A stretch of 5,081 nucleotides of DNA. Source: an uncultured Planctomycetaceae bacterium (GTDB lineage Bacteria > Planctomycetota > Planctomycetia > Pirellulales > Pirellulaceae). A program made the translations under genes and the position numbers. The first letter of the stretch is position 1. Each line of letters starts with the position of its first letter. Below, piece after piece: positions 1 through 4,063 of this stretch. The stretch is from NCBI GenBank assembly GCA_903927685.1, contig CAIYOB010000106.1, positions 1 through 5,081 of the forward strand, read 5' to 3'. A model generated the notes under the pieces. The model ran no database searches and was not told the DNA's origin. It saw only the letters and a list, made by a program, of their open reading frames with translations.

Positions 1-1106
1 AGCATCACTCTCCCGCTGGCCTCCAAGCGGTCGGCCAAGGACAGCGGACCAACGCGGTCGGCGTAGTAGCCGTAATCGCCGCTGCGCCAGATCACGCCGC
101 CCAGTTCGCCCGCCAGTCCGCCAACGTAGTTCGTCTGCGGGCTGAAACCGAAGTCGTGCTTGCCTCCCTCTTCCCGGCGCTGGTAGCTGGCCTGGTTGCC
201 CAGGCCAATCCAGTCGGGATCGGTAGACAATTCCTCCTTCTTGCCGTCGACCATGAGATCATCGAAGAAAATGGTCAGTGAGTTGCCAGGTCTCTCGGAA
301 TTCATCAGGCCGAAACGATCAAACGTGGTGCCCTGTTCCTTGTACCCCGGGGGGAGGGCGACGGTGAACGTCTTCATCTCGAATTCTTCGGGGCTCGGGC
401 TGTTGCTGCGGACGGTGCAGCGAAATTGGCCTGCGCCGTCGGCGGCCAGTGGATCGTAATCCAGCGACCACCTGTATCGCGTGCCGTCGTTCTTCACCGC
501 TGGAGGCCTGAACTTTCGTCCCTGCCCACGCGGTTTGGTTTTATCCACGATCCAGGGGGTCGCCTTCGTACCGCAGGCTTGGTTCGCGCCAGTGACGAGT
601 TGCAATGTCAGGCGTGCACCGCTGCCTTCGCCGGCGAAACGCAGGCCGAGGGAGTTCTGCCGTCCACCGCCGGGCCGCTCAGCATGAAACCAGCCAATAA
701 ACAGGCCGCTGGAGCCGGACGAGGCGGTCAACGCGAATGTGCCCGAAGCAGCCAACCTGTCGTTCAGCGTCTTCACGGGAATCTTGGCGGCATACGAAGC
801 CAGTGTCGGCGAGCGCCAGATCGTCCCGCCGATCTCGCCTTTCGCGTCGCCGGCGAAACGGGTCGCGCGGTAGCCAAAATCCTGCTGGACGGTCTTGCCA
901 ACCTCGGGCGTGAGCCGGTTGTTGTGCCCCTCCCAACCCGGTTCGCTGTCGAACGTTTCGCTCTTGAATGATGTCTTCGGCCGCTGCTCGCTTCCAGCAT
1001 TCCCGGCACCTACCGCTGCGGCTGGCCATTGGCTGCCTGCCACAGCGAGCGATCCGATAGTTAATACCCAGCGGACAACCACCCTCGTAGTTTTCTGTGA
1101 CATCAT
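1..1106 (-). CDS. Secreted repeat-module protein of unknown function (C-terminus beyond window)
   Basis: An uninterrupted minus-strand frame of 368 codons runs off the left edge. I do not recognise the family. Residues 1-35 look like a Sec signal peptide: a K/R n-region, a hydrophobic stretch VLTIGSLAVAG and an Ala-rich cleavage zone near WPAAAVGA. The mature part holds a module repeated about 243 residues apart. Copy 1 is roughly residues 53-126 (DFGY 76-79, GEIGGTIWRS 90-99, LNDRLAASG 114-122). Copy 2 is roughly 294-368 (DFGF 318-321, GELGGVIWRS 333-342, LADRLEASG 357-365). Between them lies FDRFGLMN (262-269) followed by FFDDL (280-284), which recalls beta-sandwich lectin-like folds; that is inference. 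Copy 2 is cut by the window, so the protein probably extends at least 150 residues further. AAGGAG at 1116-1121 lies 9 nt from the Met at 1106 and only 3 nt from another in-frame ATG at 1112, so 1106 is preferred. Export is likely; the role is unknown. Confidence 0.85.
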   Translation of the reverse strand, partial: MMSQKTTRVVVRWVLTIGSLAVAGSQWPAAAVGAGNAGSEQRPKTSFKSETFDSEPGWEGHNNRLTPEVGKTVQQDFGYRATRFAGDAKGEIGGTIWRSPTLASYAAKIPVKTLNDRLAASGTFALTASSGSSGLFIGWFHAERPGGGRQNSLGLRFAGEGSGARLTLQLVTGANQACGTKATPWIVDKTKPRGQGRKFRPPAVKNDGTRYRWSLDYDPLAADGAGQFRCTVRSNSPSPEEFEMKTFTVALPPGYKEQGTTFDRFGLMNSERPGNSLTIFFDDLMVDGKKEELSTDPDWIGLGNQASYQRREEGGKHDFGFSPQTNYVGGLAGELGGVIWRSGDYGYYADRVGPLSLADRLEASGRVM

Positions 1107-1115
1107 CGACATGCT

Positions 1116-1121
1116 CTCCTT
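1116..1121 (-). promoter_or_regulatory. Ribosome binding site of the secreted repeat protein
   Basis: AAGGAG on the minus strand precedes three closely packed in-frame ATG codons at 1112, 1106 and 1103, with spacings of 3, 9 and 12 nt. The spacing favours the 1106 start. The site also supports the minus-strand gene as real, since the opposite strand shows only antisense frames here. Confidence 0.6.
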
Positions 1122-1277
1122 ACCGACGGAAATCCGGTGACCGTACCAAGTCTTTTCGCTCCGGCCAAGAACTCCCGCTTCAGCCAGTGGGGAAATCGGC
1201 TCGCTGCGACGGCGATTGGGCTTCCGCTTCCGCACCGTCCTCGCATTGTACCGTGTAGCATCAAGGCGCGGTGCTCA

Positions 1278-1694
1278 GTGGCGGACGCCTACGGCTGGCC
1301 GGTGGACTTGACCGACGAGCAGATCCTGGAACGGCTGGTGGCTTTGAATCAGCAGCGGGCCGAAGAAGAGCGTCGCGGCCTGATCCGCTGGTTGCGCCCC
1401 GAGTTCCAAAACCCGGAAGGCCGCACGCAACAAGCCATCGCCGCCGGGGAGACCGAGACGCCCACGACCGCGAAAAAAGCCGAGGCAGCCAAGCGGCCCT
1501 GGCCCAAGTCGCTGTCCGCCCAAGCCGCCGCGGTCCAAACCGCGCTGGCCGAACTCGCCGCGCCCGCCGACGAGGTCCAAATCGCCAAACGCTTCACCGC
1601 CGCCAACAAGGACCGCATCGCCGAACTGCTCGAAACCCTGTCGTCGCTAGGCAAAGCCCGCCAATTGAACGACGGTCGCTACGTCTCCGTGTAA
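1278..1694 (+). pseudogene. C-terminal remnant of a class I DNA methyltransferase (MmeI/type II R-M-like)
   Basis: A 138-codon frame resembles only the extreme C-terminus of large class I SAM-dependent DNA methyltransferases found in planctomycetes and related bacteria. It opens with ADAYGWPVDLTDEQILERL, the conserved tail element after the target-recognition part, then has RRGLIRWLRPEFQNPEGR. An Ala/Lys-rich linker follows, and then a probable winged-helix segment from RPWPKSLSAQ to the end (ELLETLSSLGKARQL, then GRYVSV). The methylase core, with its SAM-binding and NPPY-type motifs, is absent from the whole window. The frame stays open upstream to an ATG at 1137, but those 47 residues resemble nothing and have no convincing ribosome binding site. 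The break therefore appears to lie just before 1278. The stop at 1692-1694 is probably the original one. The family assignment is from memory of the tail motif. A decayed restriction or phage-defence gene is the likeliest reading; the fragment should have no methylase activity. Confidence 0.72.
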
Positions 1695-1828
1695 GCGAGA
1701 AGCAACAGGAACAAAACCATGCCGGAGTAAGGCCAGACGCCAACGAACAAGCACAACACGCCGCCCGACGAGGCAGCGGCCAAGCGGCCAGCAGCGACTT
1801 CAGTTTCGCTCGACCGTGTTTCCAGGGA

Positions 1829-2023
1829 TCACTCCCAGAATTCCACGCTGAGTCCGTTGAGCTGCTCGAAATCCCGGCGATTTCGGGGGATTATTGCGGC
1901 GGAGGCGACACAGATGGCGGCGATCCGCAGATCATGCGTTGAACCGCGCACCTTGACCTGCCGCCAGGCCTGGAACTGGGCTTCGGGGATCCTCGTGTAG
2001 GCATCCGTGTCGTACGCAATCAT
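1829..2023 (-). CDS. Internally deleted PIN-domain (VapC-like) toxin remnant
   Basis: This 64-residue frame joins the two ends of a PIN-domain ribonuclease of the VapC type. Residues 1-12 (MIAYDTDAYTRI) match the first strand, with the catalytic Asp at D5 (DTD in place of the common DTN). Residues 13-64 match the C-terminal part: FQAW, STHDLRIAAI with acidic D31, RNRRDF with D51, and the ending GLSVEFWE. Family members are usually about 130-140 residues, so about 70 residues are missing between I12 and P13, including the helix with the second catalytic acid (Glu). The reading frame is intact. The ATG overlaps the antitoxin stop by 4 nt (ATGA), the usual coupling in such operons, so the N-terminus is genuine and the loss is internal. 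Without the middle the fold and metal site should not form, so ribonuclease activity is unlikely. It could instead persist as a small antitoxin-binding peptide, which is speculation. Confidence 0.75.
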   Translation of the reverse strand: MIAYDTDAYTRIPEAQFQAWRQVKVRGSTHDLRIAAICVASAAIIPRNRRDFEQLNGLSVEFWE

Positions 2024-2295
2024 GGGTTCCGCTCCGCATCCCGTTGCCGGTACGCTTCTTGGCAGATCTCATCCAGCGTCGGGTCATCCTGGAAGATGCC
2101 GATGAAGTCGGTTACGGAACACGGCGGGATCTCCAGGGAAGCGATTTGTCCGTGGGTCACCCGTTCTGAGACGACTTTGCGGAGTTCCGTGATCGCCACG
2201 TCTCTGGTGGCCGCGCTCGCACGAACTTCTGGCGCACCCAGCAACGGGGCCGCGAACCGACCTCCGACTGATTCAATGGAAACAGGGAAATTCAT
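2020..2295 (-). CDS. Antitoxin of a type II toxin-antitoxin pair (partner of the PIN toxin)
   Basis: The 91-residue protein has the two-part build of planctomycete antitoxins that sit before PIN toxins. Residues 3-46 (PVSIESVGGRF, then GAPEVRASAATRDVAITELRKVV) look like the beta-beta-beta-alpha start of a HicB-like fold. Residues 66-89 (GIFQDDPTLDEICQEAYRQRDAER) form the charged C-terminal helix that in this group probably binds and blocks the toxin. It appears full length. Its TGA overlaps the toxin ATG by 4 nt, so the two are translationally coupled. The start at 2295 fits the family N-terminus, but its nearest ribosome binding site is weak (AAGGGG about 7 nt upstream); a better GGAGG serves an out-of-frame ATG at 2311. 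Such antitoxins usually repress their own operon with the toxin. Here the toxin is internally deleted, so the antitoxin may be an orphan or could neutralise related toxins elsewhere. No DNA-binding motif is evident. The family assignment is from recalled similarity. Confidence 0.75.
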   Translation of the reverse strand: MNFPVSIESVGGRFAAPLLGAPEVRASAATRDVAITELRKVVSERVTHGQIASLEIPPCSVTDFIGIFQDDPTLDEICQEAYRQRDAERNP

Positions 2296-2311
2296 CGCTT
2301 CGCCCCTTCAT
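2273..2311 (-). other. Possible 12-codon leader ORF overlapping the antitoxin start
   Basis: A GGAGG motif at 2320-2324 lies 8 nt before an ATG at 2311 that opens MKGRSDEFPCFH and a TGA. It is in a different frame from the antitoxin and ends 20 nt inside it. The ribosome binding site is better than the antitoxin's own, so translation of this short frame could feed or limit antitoxin initiation. This could also be chance. Confidence 0.22.
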
Positions 2312-2340
2312 CTCGAATACCTCCGTGCTCCTGTCGCCGA

Positions 2341-2351
2341 TGCGAATCGCA
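2341..2351. promoter_or_regulatory. Short palindrome upstream of the TA operon, candidate operator
   Basis: TGCGAATCGCA is a perfect 5+1+5 palindrome, 46-56 nt upstream of the antitoxin start. TA operons are commonly autoregulated through palindromes in this position. At 11 nt it could be chance, and no convincing -35/-10 pair was found beside it. Confidence 0.22.
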
Positions 2352-2373
2352 GTCAGTCCCACCGTCGGGATTT

Positions 2374-2408
2374 CTGGCCAGCGTGGGTCTTGCGACCATG
2401 CGGGCCAG
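2374..2408 (-). terminator. Hairpin just after the small secreted-protein gene
   Basis: CTGGCC (2374-2379) pairs with GGCCAG (2403-2408), and an inner GGTC/GACC stem closes a GCAA tetraloop on the minus-strand RNA. It begins 10 nt after the stop codon at 2418. There is no U-run after it, so it may be an mRNA-stabilising 3' hairpin or factor-assisted stop rather than a classical intrinsic terminator. Confidence 0.3.
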
Positions 2409-2417
2409 TGGGGTTGT

Positions 2418-2915
2418 TTATGAAGCCCACGGGTTGATCCTCTGCACGATCACCCACGTACCATCTTTCTTCTCCAGGATGAGTGTATAGCCACCGGCCG
2501 CCAGCGCCCCGTGACATAAGCTCTGGGCCACACGGAGGCGCGTGCCCCCGTGCCAAGTGATGGCGTCGATGGAATACACCCATGCTTGCTTCCCAGTTGT
2601 TTTGTGAATCAGCGATTCTCTTTGACCATCTTTCCACTCCACATCTGTCGGTGACACCAATTGCGACGGATCAACCTTCTTGGCTTTGAGTCGCGCAGCA
2701 AGTTTCGTCCACATCGCTTCCGGCACCGGAATGTACTTTCCTCGCGATTCCCCCATCGCGACGGCGTAAACCCTGTCCGGGGCGTCGTGGACGGACACGC
2801 TGTCAGCCAAGACAGTCAGATAGACCTCTTCAAGTTCGGCGAACAGAGCGTCTGCGGCAAACGACGGAGCCACGGCGAATAAAATCGCCCCAACACATGC
2901 GCAGCGTGCCTTCAT
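2418..2915 (-). CDS. Small exported protein of unknown function, operon partner of the EEP enzyme
   Basis: A 165-residue protein whose family I do not recognise. Residues 1-21 form a Sec signal peptide (MKARCACVGAILFAV core, cleavage near SFA-A-D). The mature part starts with an acidic helix (ALFAELEEVYLTVL). It contains VPEAMWTKLAARLKAKK (64-80), then a beta-rich half with WVYSIDAITWHGG (112-124), and ends with GGYTLILEKKDGTWVIV (141-157) and NPWAS. This GGY...DGxWxV ending is common in exported bacterial proteins of unknown function. AGGAG at 2922-2926, 6 nt before the ATG, and the signal peptide fix this start. The frame also opens with a GTG at 2948 whose GTGA overlaps the preceding gene's stop, but that would add 11 charged residues before the signal peptide. 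The gap to the upstream EEP gene is 29 nt, so the two are probably co-transcribed, and both products are exported. Whether it assists, inhibits or is unrelated to the enzyme is not shown by the sequence. Confidence 0.8.
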   Translation of the reverse strand: MKARCACVGAILFAVAPSFAADALFAELEEVYLTVLADSVSVHDAPDRVYAVAMGESRGKYIPVPEAMWTKLAARLKAKKVDPSQLVSPTDVEWKDGQRESLIHKTTGKQAWVYSIDAITWHGGTRLRVAQSLCHGALAAGGYTLILEKKDGTWVIVQRINPWAS

Positions 2916-2921
2916 CTGCCT

Positions 2922-2926
2922 CTCCT
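2922..2926 (-). promoter_or_regulatory. Ribosome binding site of the small exported protein
   Basis: AGGAG sits 6 nt before the ATG at 2915. It decides between this start and the GTG at 2948 that overlaps the upstream stop codon. Confidence 0.65.
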
Positions 2927-2944
2927 CTCGGCGAACGACCATCG

Positions 2945-3799
2945 TCACCGGGCCGCGCCGGACGACGTTCCCATTTTTCCAAGGCCGGATCGCGGCTCCG
3001 GTGCACGAATTGGTTCGCCGAGCTTCAGTTCAGACACCAGCATGTAATGGTCCGATCCGTCGCGCCGGATGATCTCCGATTTCGTCGTCTGGAAGTGCCC
3101 ACTATGGAAAATGTAGTCAATGCGCAGCGAGAGGGGCAGTGGCCGAGTTGGCCAATACCACGTCGGGTGCGTGTCGGCATCCGCCGTCACCGAGGCGAAG
3201 GAATCGACGAACCCGAGTTGAACGAGGCGTTTCGGGGCCTTGAATGTGGATACGCTGTTGAAGTCGCCCAGTACAATCGTTGGCTGATTGGCGTTCACAG
3301 TCTTTACGATCGCCTCGATTTCTGCAGCGTGGACGTCTTCTGTTGTCGAGAGGGCTTTCATCGCGTCGCGGAACCCTCCGCCGGATCTCATTTGCAACGG
3401 TGTCAAGTGGACGTTTACGAGACGTACATCGCGGTTCCCGATCCGGAACAGTGCGGTGTAGAATCCGAACAAGCCGCGACCAGGCGGATGAAAGGCCAAA
3501 TCACGAAGTCGGATCGTTGACGCAATCACAAACCGTTCAGCAGCGTATTGCCCGTTGTGCCCCACGGAGTGGAACTCCGGATAGCGACCGGCCAAGTGTC
3601 TATTCAGAAACGGCTCGGATTGAACGGTTGTCTCCTGCAGGCACAAAATGTCGGCCTTGGCTGTCGTGATCGCATCGAGCACCTGATCGCCGCTTCGATT
3701 GCCCCAGTTGAGGTTGTACGTCGCGACGCGTACCGATTGTCCGTGCGCCGGTGACGCGACGAGGAACGCGACGACCAGGAGTGTTGCGAGTGACTTCAT
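2945..3799 (-). CDS. Exported endonuclease/exonuclease/phosphatase (EEP) family protein
   Basis: The 284-residue protein carries the ordered motifs of the metal-dependent EEP fold (DNase I, exonuclease III, phosphoesterases): TYNLNW with N29, LQET with metal-binding E56, VNVHLTP with H131, LGDFNS with D179 and N181, RIDYIF with D228, and the catalytic pair SDH with D250 and H251. All key residues are present, so it is probably active in cleaving phosphodiesters. The substrate (nucleic acid, phospholipid or sugar phosphate) cannot be read from the sequence. Residues 1-20 are a signal peptide (MKSLATLLVVAFLV, cleavage after AHG), which places the enzyme in the periplasm or outside. The last 24 residues or so are a Pro/Gly/Ser-rich tail outside the fold. 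No Shine-Dalgarno lies before the ATG; instead a 6-bp hairpin sits 9 nt upstream. It is the first gene of a leftward operon with the small exported protein, and is divergent from the integrase. Confidence 0.92.
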   Translation of the reverse strand: MKSLATLLVVAFLVASPAHGQSVRVATYNLNWGNRSGDQVLDAITTAKADILCLQETTVQSEPFLNRHLAGRYPEFHSVGHNGQYAAERFVIASTIRLRDLAFHPPGRGLFGFYTALFRIGNRDVRLVNVHLTPLQMRSGGGFRDAMKALSTTEDVHAAEIEAIVKTVNANQPTIVLGDFNSVSTFKAPKRLVQLGFVDSFASVTADADTHPTWYWPTRPLPLSLRIDYIFHSGHFQTTKSEIIRRDGSDHYMLVSELKLGEPIRAPEPRSGLGKMGTSSGAAR

Positions 3800-3807
3800 C
3801 GGTTTCG

Positions 3808-3824
3808 GCGATACTAATTATCGC
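3808..3824. repeat. Inverted repeat in the leader of the EEP gene
   Basis: GCGATA and TATCGC form a perfect 6-bp stem around a 5-nt loop (CTAAT on the plus strand). It ends 9 nt before the EEP start codon, where a ribosome binding site would be expected. It could be an operator or an mRNA hairpin. Confidence 0.4.
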
Positions 3825-3835
3825 TGGCAAACCAC

Positions 3836-3858
3836 CGGGATAACGTGATTGTTACCCG
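3836..3858. repeat. Imperfect inverted repeat between the divergent genes
   Basis: CGGG-A-TAAC (3836-3844) pairs with GTTACCCG (3851-3858) as an 8-bp stem with one bulged A and a 6-nt loop (GTGATT). It lies upstream of the EEP gene and far upstream of the integrase. Its function is unknown. Confidence 0.35.
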
Positions 3859-3887
3859 TAAGCCCGGCGGAAATCGCCAATCTAACC

Positions 3888-3910
3888 CGCAAAACACGGG
3901 CTATTTTGCG
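3888..3910. repeat. Inverted repeat CGCAAAA/TTTTGCG
   Basis: A perfect 7-bp stem surrounds a 9-nt loop. On the plus strand it is followed by TTTCTTT, which looks terminator-like, yet no plus-strand gene ends here. A protein-binding site or part of a recombination site is therefore as likely. Confidence 0.4.
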
Positions 3911-3936
3911 TTTCTTTGGGTTCCGTTGCCGTAGTC

Positions 3937-3956
3937 TGTACAACCTTTTGCACAAC
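3937..3956. repeat. Short direct repeat TGTACAAC / TGCACAAC
   Basis: Two 8-nt copies differing at one base start 12 nt apart, close to one helical turn, so both would face the same side of the DNA. This would suit a dimeric regulator or integrase arm-type binding, but the copies are short. Confidence 0.25.
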
Positions 3957-3966
3957 TGCTATCATG

Positions 3967-3999
3967 TTGGCCGTGGCAACCAGCATTGTGCTGGGCCAA
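3967..3999. repeat. Nested inverted repeat upstream of the integrase
   Basis: The inner stem CCAGCA/TGCTGG (3980-3985 and 3989-3994) has a 3-nt loop. An outer TTGGC/GCCAA stem (3967-3971 and 3995-3999) encloses it, with 8 unpaired bases on the left side only. It could form a bulged hairpin in RNA or in single-stranded DNA. Confidence 0.4.
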
Positions 4000-4006
4000 A
4001 AGTGGC

Positions 4007-4030
4007 CCCGAGCGGCAGGCACCGCTCGGG
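4007..4030. repeat. Strong GC-rich hairpin in the integrase leader
   Basis: CCCGAGCGG and CCGCTCGGG form a perfect 9-bp, almost wholly G-C stem around CAGGCA, 33 nt before the integrase start. It has no U-tract after it. It is the most stable palindrome in the region and may be an attenuator-like element or part of an attachment site. Confidence 0.5.
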
Positions 4031-4039
4031 ACCGAGGCA

Positions 4040-4058
4040 TTACCTGTAATGGAGGTAA
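4040..4058 (+). promoter_or_regulatory. Hairpin overlapping the integrase ribosome binding site
   Basis: GGAGGT (4051-4056) lies 7 nt before GTG 4064 and is the best Shine-Dalgarno in the window; it selects that start over the in-frame ATG at 4049. TTACCT (4040-4045) is exactly complementary to AGGTAA (4053-4058) across a 7-nt loop, so the mRNA can fold to cover most of the site. This could keep integrase translation low unless the hairpin is opened. Confidence 0.5.
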
Positions 4059-4063
4059 CACCC

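Noticed and set aside
426..971. Plus-strand frame of 181 codons with a possible product
   Set aside because: It is antisense to the continuous 368-codon minus-strand frame, which has a signal peptide, an RBS and internal repeats; the plus-strand translation is Arg/Pro-rich and unlike any family.
1481..1789. Imperfect direct repeat: CGAGGCAGC-CAAGCGGCC at 1481-1498 and the same with GGC inserted at 1769-1789
   Set aside because: Ala/Lys/Arg-rich linker codons in GC-rich DNA easily produce this; there is no further similarity around the copies.
1695..1828. Gap between the methyltransferase tail and the toxin remnant
   Set aside because: Convergent gap; only a 4-bp GGCC/GGCC stem and no T-tract, so no terminator is called.
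1271..1942. 223-codon plus-strand frame overlapping the methyltransferase tail
   Set aside because: Translation is low-complexity Arg/Gly/Ala-rich, out of frame with the recognisable tail, and runs antisense into the toxin remnant.
2353..2637. Minus-strand 94-codon frame overlapping the small exported protein
   Set aside because: Out of frame with a gene that has a signal peptide and an RBS; its composition is that of a shadow.
2916..2948. GTG start of the small exported protein overlapping the EEP stop (GTGA)
   Set aside because: It would add 11 charged residues before the signal peptide, while the ATG at 2915 has AGGAG at ideal spacing.
3888..3917. Intrinsic terminator reading of CGCAAAA/TTTTGCG plus TTTCTTT
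   Set aside because: No plus-strand gene ends before it and the T-run is interrupted; kept only as an inverted repeat.
3916..3944. Possible integrase promoter TTGGGT-17 nt-TACAAC
   Set aside because: Poor match to sigma-70 consensus and promoter rules are uncertain for this lineage; spacing alone is not enough.
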